Source of the DNA: Bacteroidota bacterium
GTDB lineage: Bacteria > Bacteroidota > Bacteroidia > Chitinophagales > Saprospiraceae
Assembly (NCBI GenBank): GCA_024280135.1
Contig: JAJRQS010000125.1
Span: 1-11,723, forward strand
DNA: 11,723 nucleotides
Direction of reading: 5' to 3'
The notes under the pieces were generated by a model. That model saw nothing but the letters and a program-made list of their open reading frames with translations, did not search any database and was not told the DNA's origin. A program made the translations under genes and the position numbers. Numbering within the stretch: position 1 is the stretch's first letter; each line of letters opens with the position of its first letter. Of the stretch, positions 1 through 6,793 are shown one piece after another.

Positions 1-366
1 AATGTAAGTTACCAACAATTTGCTGTAGAAGGAGAAGCTGACCCTAATTTTGAGTCTGGTTTCAACATGCCTGGCATTATGTTCAATGTCGGTATTGCAA
101 ACAGAAAACTATACAAGAATCTAGGTTTCGGTTTGAACTACAAGTGGTCTGACGAGTTCAAGTGGGAAAACTCTTTCGGTAACGGAATCGTCCCTGCTTA
201 TGGCTCTTTGAATGGTCAATTCAGCTACAACATCAAGTCATTAAAAACCACTGCTAAACTTGGTGCAACAAATATCCTAGGAGATGCCTACCGTACGAAT
301 GTCGGTGGTCCTTGGGTCGGAAGAACTGTTTTCTTCTCTTTGACTTACGATCAGATGGGTAGATAA
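1..366 (+). CDS. TonB-dependent receptor, C-terminal end (partial)
   Basis: The first frame is open from the first base of the window to a TAA at 364-366, giving 121 residues of a protein that begins upstream. The sequence alternates polar and hydrophobic/aromatic residues with Gly/Asn turns (for example FGLNYKWSDEFKWENSF, then QFSYNIKSLKTTAKLGATNI), as in transmembrane beta-strands of an outer-membrane barrel. The end resembles Bacteroidota SusC/TonB-dependent receptors: a 'GATNILGDAYRTNVGGPWVGR' type segment followed by a last strand VFFSLTYDQMGR. Such receptors import bulky nutrients (glycans, siderophores, vitamins) across the outer membrane using TonB energy; the substrate cannot be told from this piece. 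An internal ATG at 67 is not a start, because the frame is open and homologous in character before it. The plug and N-terminal domains lie outside the window, so another outer-membrane barrel family remains possible. Confidence 0.72.
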   Translation, partial: NVSYQQFAVEGEADPNFESGFNMPGIMFNVGIANRKLYKNLGFGLNYKWSDEFKWENSFGNGIVPAYGSLNGQFSYNIKSLKTTAKLGATNILGDAYRTNVGGPWVGRTVFFSLTYDQMGR

Positions 367-389
367 TTTTTATCGTAATCTGATATTCT

Positions 390-427
390 AAAAAAGAGGC
401 TTTGCATTTGCAAAGCCTCTTTTTTTT
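390..427. terminator. Strong bidirectional intrinsic terminator
   Basis: A perfect 10-bp stem (396-405 with 410-419, GAGGCTTTGC/GCAAAGCCTC) closes a 4-nt ATTT loop. It is preceded by six A and followed by eight T, so it has a U-tract on either strand. It lies 23 nt after the receptor stop and downstream of the oppositely oriented ppk2, so it can end both transcripts. Nothing recognisable is seen between it and the ppk2 stop (428-581). Confidence 0.93.
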
Positions 428-581
428 GGCCACCGCAGCGACAGGAATTATAGATCGCCAAAACAGAATGGAAGGACTTTTTGAGTGAACCCTTGTGAAA
501 TTTATTTCCTTTTGAATAACTTGTTCATTCTAATCGTCAACGCAACCTTATGATTTAACTTGAACGTGACCAAAGGAGCAA

Positions 582-1529
582 TTAATCCAATTGCTTCACC
601 TGCCGATGAAACCGCTGCACAATATTAGGATCAGGATGCAAAGAAACATTAGTTTTAGTGCCTTTACCTTCATAATCGATATTGTCTAAAACAAATCGGA
701 CAGTAGCCAGTCGGGCACTTTTTTTATCATCAGCCTTCACAATGATCCAAGGACTATAGGACGAATGCGTCTTATAAAACATTTCTTCTTTATAGAAGGT
801 ATATCGATCCCAAAGCTTTTGTGCTTTCATGTCCACTGGACTAATCTTCCACTGTTTGAGCGGATTACTTTTTCTACTTTTGAAGCGCCTTAATTGTTCT
901 TTTTTGGAAATAGAAAACCAAAATTTAAAAACAATAATACCATCTTCATAGAGCATATTTTCAAAACTAGGTACTTGCAACAAAAATTGTTTGTAATCTT
1001 TTTCGCTACAGAAACCATTTACGGGTTCTACCACTGCCCTATTATACCAACTCCTATCAAAAAACACCATCTCGCCTGGATTCGGTAATTGATTGATGTA
1101 TCGTTGAAAATACCATTGTCCCAACTCCACGTCATTGGGTTTCGGCAAAGCGACTACACGCATAGAACGTGGATTCAGGTGCTCAATAAAACGTCTAATG
1201 GAACCCCCTTTTCCAGCTGCATCTCGCCCTTCAAACAAGATAGCAACCCGTTTATTCTCTTTTTGCACCCACTGCTGTAGCTTTATGAGCTCTACTTGGA
1301 GTTGCTTTAACTCTTCTTGATACTCAATGGTTCTTTGCAGTTTCTTGATATTCTTTTTGGTCCGATTACCTCCTACAAACTCTATTAAATCTTTCACCCC
1401 CTTAATAGAATCGATAGAGATGCCTTTTGAAGCTTTTTTCGTCTTACTTTCATGCTTCTTCTTTTTCACCCCTTTCCATACTTTAGGTTTAGTCGATTTG
1501 AGATTCTTGTTTTCTTTTTTCTTTGCCAT
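582..1529 (-). CDS. ppk2: Polyphosphate kinase 2 family protein (PPK2)
   Basis: PPK2 enzymes transfer phosphate between polyphosphate and nucleoside phosphates in the cytoplasm, usually making GTP/ATP from GDP/ADP. From the ATG at 1529 the protein is 315 aa, normal for a single-domain PPK2. Visible motifs are the Walker A segment FEGRDAAGKGGSIRR (GRDAAGKGG at about 101-109), the LPKPNDVELGQWYFQRY region, and the Walker B/lid segment FFDRSWYNRAVVEPV (DRSWYNR at about 158-164). The first 35 residues are a Lys-rich, probably disordered tail, common in this family. The frame stays open to 1664, but the added 45 residues are antisense to an XRE remnant and lie across a -7 box, so I chose ATG 1529. 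The one-domain layout suggests the ADP/GDP-phosphorylating class; the exact nucleotide preference is not certain from sequence. It is transcribed alone and ends toward the terminator at 390-427. Confidence 0.93.
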   Translation of the reverse strand: MAKKKENKNLKSTKPKVWKGVKKKKHESKTKKASKGISIDSIKGVKDLIEFVGGNRTKKNIKKLQRTIEYQEELKQLQVELIKLQQWVQKENKRVAILFEGRDAAGKGGSIRRFIEHLNPRSMRVVALPKPNDVELGQWYFQRYINQLPNPGEMVFFDRSWYNRAVVEPVNGFCSEKDYKQFLLQVPSFENMLYEDGIIVFKFWFSISKKEQLRRFKSRKSNPLKQWKISPVDMKAQKLWDRYTFYKEEMFYKTHSSYSPWIIVKADDKKSARLATVRFVLDNIDYEGKGTKTNVSLHPDPNIVQRFHRQVKQLD

Positions 1530-1554
1530 CGCAGTTTGATATTTAATGTTTGCA

Positions 1555-1562
1555 CAAATATA
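1555..1562 (-). promoter_or_regulatory. Probable -7 box of the ppk2 promoter
   Basis: On the minus strand this reads TATATTTG, a full match to the Bacteroidota -7 consensus TAnnTTTG. It lies 25 nt before the ppk2 ATG at 1529. No clear TTG element is seen 19-21 bp upstream, so this is a partial promoter call. It also argues against the longer ppk2 frame. Confidence 0.45.
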
Positions 1563-1584
1563 GCTAATATTTTGGACGGTCTTA

Positions 1585-1919
1585 GTGATGTGTATCATTC
1601 GTTTAAACAAAGTTTGCATTGAAAAAGGATTATCCCAAAAGGAAGTAACCACAGCCATCAACATGAGTCCAGCTCAATTCAGCCATGTCGAAAATGCAAA
1701 ACGAAACCTAGTATATCTACTTTGGAAAAAATCGCTAACGCGCTTGGTGTTACACTCGCAGAGCTATTCTCAGAAGATACCCATCGGTATCGCCAGGTTT
1801 ATCTGGCCCGAATAATATCAACAACCGCCTTATTCTTTTCGGGAGCAAAACCCATCACACAAATCAAACCGACAATAATTTCTCAAAAAACAGCCAAAAC
1901 AAAATATTATATCGACTAG
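1585..1919 (+). pseudogene. Frameshifted XRE/Cro-type HTH regulator
   Basis: Frame 1 from GTG 1585 (or ATG 1588) gives IRLNKVCIEKGLSQKEV, then TAINMSPAQFSHVENAKRN, the first helices and recognition helix of a classic HTH_XRE domain. At about 1707-1709 the homology jumps to frame 3, which continues PSISTLEKIANALGVTL then AELFSED, the last part of the same domain. Losing one C from an AACCCT (Asn-Pro) context explains the shift. Unrepaired, the first frame runs on to about 1815 as unrelated sequence. Even with the shift restored, the tail after SEDTHRYRQ is not recognisable as the usual C-terminal extension, and the frame ends at 1919. A DNA-binding repressor role for the intact ancestor is known for the family; its target is unknown. 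Alternatives are a sequencing error or, less likely, programmed frameshifting. It lies head-to-head with ppk2. Confidence 0.68.
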
Positions 1920-1948
1920 CGTAGTGTCGTCGCTGCTACGATTATGCA

Positions 1949-1983
1949 TTATTCAGAAATACCTCCATAAATAATCTGAATAA
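1949..1983. repeat. Inverted repeat just upstream of the pgi promoter
   Basis: A perfect 9-bp inverted repeat, TTATTCAGA (1949-1957) and TCTGAATAA (1975-1983), has a 17-nt spacer and ends 2 nt before the TTG element of the pgi promoter. It has no T-tract, so it is not an obvious terminator. Its position suits an operator for a dimeric regulator, but chance cannot be excluded in this AT-rich stretch. Confidence 0.4.
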
Positions 1984-1985
1984 AA

Positions 1986-2016
1986 TTGGAACTTTCGACA
2001 ATCACGGTTACCTTTG
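1986..2016 (+). promoter_or_regulatory. Bacteroidota-type promoter of pgi
   Basis: TTG at 1986-1988 is followed after exactly 20 bp by TACCTTTG (2009-2016), a full match to TAnnTTTG. The spacing is what the Bacteroidota primary sigma factor uses, and the window's other best promoter (10409-10439) has the same 20-bp spacer. Transcription would begin near 2023, giving a leader of about 155 nt before the pgi ATG. Confidence 0.72.
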
Positions 2017-2052
2017 CGTCAAAGTAGTTTTTGTGTTTATTTGTTTGAGTAG

Positions 2053-2082
2053 TCCCTTCGATGTGTTCGGAGGGATTTTTTT
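2053..2082 (+). terminator. Intrinsic-terminator-like hairpin in the pgi leader
   Basis: TCCCTTCG (2053-2060) pairs with CGGAGGGA (2068-2075) in an 8-bp stem with one T-G wobble and a 7-nt loop; seven T follow at once (2076-2082). It lies only about 30 nt after the expected transcription start and about 95 nt before the pgi ATG. It is therefore inside the pgi transcript, which suggests attenuation or a short separate RNA rather than the end of an upstream gene; the only upstream plus-strand gene is the broken regulator. Confidence 0.62.
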
Positions 2083-2176
2083 GTTGTTTTCACTGCAACA
2101 TAAAAGTAAAAAACGAACGCTAATTTATCAAAAACAAGTACCTTGCGTTTCCATTCTAAGCATCAAAAACTATTTT

Positions 2177-3478
2177 ATGAAAATTGATATAACGGGCCTT
2201 CAAGACTTTTTTAGCCCGCAAGAACTAGCACGAATGACAGGTTTAGCTAAAAACGCTAACCAACTCCTAACCAAAGGCAAAGGTGCAGGTTCAGAATTTA
2301 CAGGCTGGGTCAATCTCCCAAAAAAATATAACAAGAAAGAATTTGATAAAATCCTCAAAACGGGAGCAAAGATTCGTCGAACTTCGGATGCTGTTGTCGT
2401 GATTGGGATTGGAGGGTCATACTTGGGAGCCAAAGCAGCACTTGAATTCTTAGCGCATCCTTTTCAAAATCAATTGGATAAGAAAAAACGAAAAGGGCCA
2501 GAAATGTACTTTGCTGGAATAAATCTCTCCGGGGACTACCATGAAGGCTTATTGGATGTATTGGAAGGAAAGGACTGGTCGATCATCATGATTTCTAAAT
2601 CTGGAACGACCACAGAACCAGCCATCGCTTTCCGATTACTGAAAGAAAAACTAGAAGCAAAATATGGGCAAAAGAAAGCAGCCAAACGAATTTTTGCCAT
2701 TACAGACGGCAAAAAGGGAGCTTTGCGCAAGCTAGCAAAACAAGAAGGCTACGAGACATTTGTCGTTCCTGATGATGTCGGAGGTCGATTTTCTGTATTG
2801 ACTGCAGTTGGTTTATTACCATTAGCGGCAGCGGGCATCAACATCAAATCGTTAATGAAAGGTGCGGCATTGGCATTAGCAGACACCCAAGAACCGACGA
2901 CCCAAAATCCTGCATTGTTGTATGCGGCTATTCGAAATATCCTGTATAACAAAGGGAAAACGACTGAGATAATGGTCAGTTTCGAGCCTAGGTTTCAGTA
3001 CTTAGTCGAGTGGTGGAAACAGCTTTATGGAGAATCAGAAGGCAAGGAGCAAAAAGGCATTTTTCCAGCTTCAGCTATGTTCACAGCGGATTTACATTCT
3101 TTGGGACAATACATTCAGGAAGGGCGTAGAAATCTTTTTGAAACGGTTTTAGCCATAGACCAAGTAAAAAGTAAAATGAAAATTCCTAGCTTAGGGCACG
3201 ACAATGACGGATTAGGTTATCTCGAAGGCAAGCGTTTGCACTATGTAAATAACACCGCGATGGAAGGGGTACGCAATGCACATGTAGCAGGAGGCGTTCC
3301 TAACCTACAGCTTACAATAAGCAAAGCAAATGAAGAGACATTGGGCTATTTATTCTATTTCTTTGAGCGTGCTTGTGCCATTAGTGGCTATATGTTGGGC
3401 GTTAATCCGTTTGACCAACCAGGGGTAGAAGCATATAAACGCAACATGTTTGAGCTACTTGGCAAGCCTGGATATTAA
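2177..3478 (+). CDS. pgi: Glucose-6-phosphate isomerase
   Basis: Interconverts glucose-6-phosphate and fructose-6-phosphate in the cytoplasm, linking glycolysis/gluconeogenesis to sugar-nucleotide and glycogen synthesis. From ATG 2177 the product is 433 aa, which fits the short bacterial (Firmicutes-like) Pgi form rather than the ~550-aa E. coli form. Motifs: VVVIGIGGSYLGAKAALE (GIGGSYLGA 77-85) and ISKSGTTTEPAIAFRLL (SKSGTTTEP 140-148) in the two SIS sugar-phosphate-binding domains; VGGRFSVLTAVGLLPLA from 201; YGESEG with catalytic-type Glu286; and the C-terminal signature GYMLGVNPFDQPGVEAYK ending at Lys421. The frame is open upstream to a GTG at 2033, but that stretch holds the leader hairpin and has no family similarity, so ATG 2177 is preferred. 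No close Shine-Dalgarno site is seen, as usual in this phylum. The next gene follows after 58 nt on the same strand and may share the transcript. Confidence 0.96.
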   Translation: MKIDITGLQDFFSPQELARMTGLAKNANQLLTKGKGAGSEFTGWVNLPKKYNKKEFDKILKTGAKIRRTSDAVVVIGIGGSYLGAKAALEFLAHPFQNQLDKKKRKGPEMYFAGINLSGDYHEGLLDVLEGKDWSIIMISKSGTTTEPAIAFRLLKEKLEAKYGQKKAAKRIFAITDGKKGALRKLAKQEGYETFVVPDDVGGRFSVLTAVGLLPLAAAGINIKSLMKGAALALADTQEPTTQNPALLYAAIRNILYNKGKTTEIMVSFEPRFQYLVEWWKQLYGESEGKEQKGIFPASAMFTADLHSLGQYIQEGRRNLFETVLAIDQVKSKMKIPSLGHDNDGLGYLEGKRLHYVNNTAMEGVRNAHVAGGVPNLQLTISKANEETLGYLFYFFERACAISGYMLGVNPFDQPGVEAYKRNMFELLGKPGY

Positions 3479-3536
3479 TTTTACGCTTCTTATTTGACGA
3501 AAGGAGGCATTTGGCGAAAGCCACAAAACATAGATC

Positions 3537-4502
3537 ATGAGAATAGGTATAGCTGGCATCGGCCATCTTGGCAAAATCCATTTAAAATTGGCCATCGCAA
3601 GTGACCTATACGAAGTGGTGGGTTTTTACGATGCCGATCCTGTTCTTGCGGTACAGATTGAAAAAGAATTTAAAGTTCATCGTTTTGATACTTTTGAAGC
3701 GTTGATTGAAGCAGCAGAAGTGGTTGATATCGTGACACCTACGCCCACCCATGCAGACCTTGCGGCCAAAGCCATCCGTCAAAATAGGCACGTTTTTATT
3801 GAAAAACCCGTTACGCAAACGGTGGATCAAGCACAGCTCTTGATGGATTTATTGAAAGTTCATCCCGTTAAATTACAAGTGGGTCATGTCGAACGCTATA
3901 ATCCCGCTTACCTTGCGGCAAAAAATAATCAAGTACAACCCAAATTCATAGAAGCCCATCGATTAGCCATGTACAATCCACGTGGGACGGATGTTTCTGT
4001 CGTGCATGATTTAATGATTCATGACTTAGATATTTTGTTGGACTTAGTGGATTCAGAGGTTAAAGAAGTGATGGCAAATGGGGTCTGCATTGTCAGCCCT
4101 AGTCCTGATATTTGTAATGCACGCATTGTTTTTGAAAATGGCTGCGTGGCGAATGTAACGGCAAGTCGAATCTCTATGAAAAATATGCGCAAGATGCGGC
4201 TCTTCCAAAATGATGCTTATTTGAGTATTGATTTTTTGGAAAAGTCTGTAGAAATCATCAAGCTGTTTGACCAAAAACCATCAAACCTAGATCATGCCAT
4301 GTCCCTAGATACTAAAACGGGAAAAAAATGGTTGACTATGGAAATGCCCGAGGTCAAAGCCGTCAATTCAATCTTAATGGAATTAGAGACTTTTGCGCAA
4401 GCTATAAAAAAAGACCTGCAAGTAGAAGTTGATTTAGAAGCAGGGATGAAGGCTTTACTCCTTGCGGAAAACATCTCCAAACAATTGGAACAAGAACTAT
4501 AA
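3537..4502 (+). CDS. Gfo/Idh/MocA family NAD(P)-dependent sugar dehydrogenase
   Basis: A 321-aa oxidoreductase with the two-domain build of the family. The N-terminal Rossmann fold starts at residue 1 with MRIGIAGIGHLGKIHLKLA (GxGxxG-type dinucleotide loop, 7-12). VDIVTPTPTHADLAAKAI leads to the family hallmark FIEKPVTQTVDQA (Glu-Lys-Pro at 89-91), whose Lys usually acts in catalysis. The C-terminal domain has GHVERYNPA (116-124) and VHDLMIHDLDILLDL (156-170), the helix carrying the His/Asp active-site residues. The last two motifs resemble UDP-GlcNAc 3-dehydrogenase types (GnnA/WlbA), which oxidise the sugar of a nucleotide sugar; this substrate is inference only. The stop is 1 nt before the next ATG, and a polyprenyl-phosphate sugar transferase follows, so a role in envelope or capsule sugar synthesis is likely. 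An in-frame TAG at 3531-3533 rules out an upstream start. An isolated AAAGGAGG (3500-3507) is 29 nt from the ATG, too far to act as its ribosome site. Confidence 0.9.
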   Translation: MRIGIAGIGHLGKIHLKLAIASDLYEVVGFYDADPVLAVQIEKEFKVHRFDTFEALIEAAEVVDIVTPTPTHADLAAKAIRQNRHVFIEKPVTQTVDQAQLLMDLLKVHPVKLQVGHVERYNPAYLAAKNNQVQPKFIEAHRLAMYNPRGTDVSVVHDLMIHDLDILLDLVDSEVKEVMANGVCIVSPSPDICNARIVFENGCVANVTASRISMKNMRKMRLFQNDAYLSIDFLEKSVEIIKLFDQKPSNLDHAMSLDTKTGKKWLTMEMPEVKAVNSILMELETFAQAIKKDLQVEVDLEAGMKALLLAENISKQLEQEL

Positions 4503-4503
4503 G

Positions 4504-5373
4504 ATGCTAAAAAACAAAAATTTATATCTTTTACTCCTCAGCAGTTTCATCTTTAGCTTGCTATCTTGCGATAAAGAAGAACCCATTCCTGCTTATCTTT
4601 ATGTTCCTAACTTTACAGTGGAAGCCCAAGAGGGTTTTGGGACCTCTTCCTCCAAGATTACAGAGGCTTGGGTATATGCCAATGGAAGTTTGCTAGGTGC
4701 CTATCCCATTCCTGCCATGATTCCTATTTTAGAAGAAGGGCATACGGATGTTCAGATTTTTTCGGGCATTCATGAAAATGGCATTTTGGATAGACCTTTT
4801 CTTTATTCTTTTTATGAGCCCATCAAAATCAACCCTGATTTAAAACCGGGTCACATCGACACAATTCCATTGGTCACGATGTACAAAAGCGAGGAGGATA
4901 TAGAGCTCGCTTTACATATTGATTTTGAAATTGGCAATTTGCTTTCGGAGGACATTGATGGGGACACCTTGACTAAGGCAACGCTAACGGATGATGGGTT
5001 TGAAGGGCGTGGCGTGAGGTTATTTGTACAAGACACCTTATCCAATCTATCTGCTGGTAGTACGCATTTATTTTACCTTCCGGCAAATGGCTCTCAAGTA
5101 TTTATTGAGATGGATTATCATAATGATATCCCTTTTACGATTTGGATGCGCGGGCACAAAAGTGATTTTAGTGGAGATATCCAGTTAATATCACAGCTTA
5201 ATATTAAAAAAGAATGGAACAAAATATACATACCGCTTACAGCTTTTTTAAATGCTAATAGATGGTTGGATTACCAAATCGTTTTCAATGTGTCCTTAAC
5301 GGATGAACAATTAGCAGCAGGAGAAAGCGGAGAGGTCATACTTGATAATATCAAAATATTAAAATTCAAGTGA
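4504..5373 (+). CDS. Surface lipoprotein of unknown function, possible jelly-roll domain
   Basis: A 289-aa protein starting at ATG 4504, one base after the previous stop. Residues 1-21 are a lipoprotein signal (NKN then LYLLLLSSFIFSLLSC) with Cys22 as the lipidated residue. The mature end CDKEEP has Lys followed by two acidic residues at +2 to +4 after Cys, matching the K-(D/E)2 export signal shown in Bacteroidota to send lipoproteins to the cell surface. No enzyme motif is visible. Residues ~30-110 are beta-rich (AYLYVPNFTVEAQEG, KITEAWVYANGSLLGAYPIP). The C-terminal ~150 residues, with repeated strands and an ending WNKIYIPLTAFLN ... GEVILDNIKILKFK, look like the edge strands of a carbohydrate-binding jelly roll; that fold is inference. 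I recall similar proteins in Bacteroidota beside sugar transferases but know no function. Its stop overlaps the next start (GTGA, 5370-5373). A role in glycan export, attachment or binding is plausible from context. Confidence 0.8.
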   Translation: MLKNKNLYLLLLSSFIFSLLSCDKEEPIPAYLYVPNFTVEAQEGFGTSSSKITEAWVYANGSLLGAYPIPAMIPILEEGHTDVQIFSGIHENGILDRPFLYSFYEPIKINPDLKPGHIDTIPLVTMYKSEEDIELALHIDFEIGNLLSEDIDGDTLTKATLTDDGFEGRGVRLFVQDTLSNLSAGSTHLFYLPANGSQVFIEMDYHNDIPFTIWMRGHKSDFSGDIQLISQLNIKKEWNKIYIPLTAFLNANRWLDYQIVFNVSLTDEQLAAGESGEVILDNIKILKFK

Positions 5374-6785
5374 GAGAGAAGCGGCAACTAGAAATATGGC
5401 TGTATATTGTTACAGATTTCATCATGTCTTTATTGGCATGGGCTGCTTTTTTTGTCTATCGAAAAACACTGGAAGGACCACTAGATTGGGAGGCCATACT
5501 CACAGACCCTAATTTCCAAGTGGGCATTTTGGCTATTCCAATAGGCTGGTCTTTTTTCTATGCATTTTTTGGTTGCTACAAAGACTTATATCGGTTATCT
5601 CGACTGTCCACCCTTTCGCGGACTTTCTTTTTAACAATTATTGGTGTTATCTTTTTGTTCTTCACTCTATTGATTGATGATGTCATTCTAGGCACGGGTA
5701 CTTATATACGTTCTTTTTCGACCCTCTTTGCCTTGCAGTTTTTTTTCGTAGTAACCATACGTATGTTTTGGTTGACACGTGCTAGCCGAAGACTAAAATC
5801 TGGAAAAGTTACTTTTAATACCATCATCATCGGAGGCAATCAAAAAGCAACACAGCTCTACAAACAAATTCAAGCTAGAGACAAAGGACTGGGCTATAAG
5901 TTTCTAGGCTTTATTGACTCTAATGGCAAAAGCACCAATGAATTGAATGAATTTTTACCCATTCTAGGCAAGCTTAATCAATTGCCCAAAATTCTCAAAG
6001 AACACGATATAGAAGAAGTCATCATCGCCATTGAGACCTCTGAACATAGCTTGATGCAGCGTATCATGGATCAGCTATTTGATTTCGACAAAGTGCTCAT
6101 AAAAGTCATTCCAGATATGCATGACATTGTATTTGGTACCGTAAAGATGAATCATGTATTTGGCGAAATTCTAATAGAGATAAAACAAGAATTGATGCCT
6201 GCTTGGCAACATTCTATCAAGCGTATTATTGATGTTATTGTGAGTACTTTCATGCTGATTCTTTTTTCTCCTTTATTGATTGTGAGCGCCATTTTGGTCA
6301 AACTATCTTCCCCTGGACCTATTTTTTATTCACAAGAAAGAATAGGGCTAAATGGAAAACCCTTTCATATTATTAAATTTCGGTCGATGTACATTGATGC
6401 GGAAAAGTCGGGTCCCATGCTTTCGCAAACAGGAGATGACCGATGTACCAAATGGGGAGCCATCATGCGTAAATGGAGAATAGATGAATGGCCCAATTTC
6501 TGGAATGTACTCCGTGGCGACATGTCCCTAGTCGGGCCACGACCCGAACGCCAATACTACATCAACAAAATCATGGAACGTGCGCCTCATTATCGCCACC
6601 TATTAAAAGTACGACCGGGTATTACTTCTTGGGGGCAAGTCAAATATGGCTATGCCTCTAACGTCGATCAGATGATCAAAAGGCTGCAATTCGACATTCT
6701 TTATATTGAAAATATGTCTTTAGCGCTAGACATCAAAATCTTATTCTACACCATCATTGTGTTGTGGAAGGGACAAGGAAAATAA
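5370..6785 (+). CDS. Polyprenyl-phosphate sugar-1-phosphate transferase (exopolysaccharide priming)
   Basis: A 471-aa polyprenol-phosphate hexose-1-phosphate transferase (WcaJ/WbaP-like). Such enzymes move sugar-1-phosphate from a nucleotide sugar to undecaprenyl phosphate at the inner membrane, starting a capsule, exopolysaccharide or O-antigen unit. Four N-terminal membrane segments are seen (about 11-31, 48-69, 83-105, 113-134). A Rossmann-like domain follows (FNTIIIGGNQKATQLYKQI, then FLGFIDSNG, about 148-245), then a hydrophobic re-entrant helix (about 285-308) and the catalytic domain: FYSQERIGLNGKPF, IIKFRSMYIDAE, RIDEWPNFWNVLRGDMSL with the Asp-Glu pair 372-373, VGPRPERQYY, and VRPGITSWGQVKYGYAS. 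The GTG start at 5370 overlaps the lipoprotein stop by 4 bp, so translation is probably coupled. The sugar is unknown; glucose-1-P or an N-acetylhexosamine-1-P are the usual choices. It ends 8 bp from the convergent glycogen synthase gene with no terminator between. Confidence 0.93.
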   Translation: MREKRQLEIWLYIVTDFIMSLLAWAAFFVYRKTLEGPLDWEAILTDPNFQVGILAIPIGWSFFYAFFGCYKDLYRLSRLSTLSRTFFLTIIGVIFLFFTLLIDDVILGTGTYIRSFSTLFALQFFFVVTIRMFWLTRASRRLKSGKVTFNTIIIGGNQKATQLYKQIQARDKGLGYKFLGFIDSNGKSTNELNEFLPILGKLNQLPKILKEHDIEEVIIAIETSEHSLMQRIMDQLFDFDKVLIKVIPDMHDIVFGTVKMNHVFGEILIEIKQELMPAWQHSIKRIIDVIVSTFMLILFSPLLIVSAILVKLSSPGPIFYSQERIGLNGKPFHIIKFRSMYIDAEKSGPMLSQTGDDRCTKWGAIMRKWRIDEWPNFWNVLRGDMSLVGPRPERQYYINKIMERAPHYRHLLKVRPGITSWGQVKYGYASNVDQMIKRLQFDILYIENMSLALDIKILFYTIIVLWKGQGK

Positions 6786-6793
6786 ACAGCATT

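Noticed and set aside
1530..1664. N-terminal extension of ppk2 (45 extra residues)
   Set aside because: It is antisense to the XRE domain, has no PPK2 similarity, and spans the likely -7 box at 1555-1562.
2033..2176. N-terminal extension of pgi from a GTG
   Set aside because: This stretch holds the leader hairpin and T-tract and resembles no Pgi N-terminus; family-like sequence starts at ATG 2177.
3500..3540. AAAGGAGG followed by a TTG mini-ORF ending at the dehydrogenase ATG (TGA at 3538-3540)
   Set aside because: The Shine-Dalgarno match is perfect, but the TTG is only 3 nt away and the peptide would be about 9 aa. Such sites are little used in this phylum, so this is too thin to call a leader peptide.
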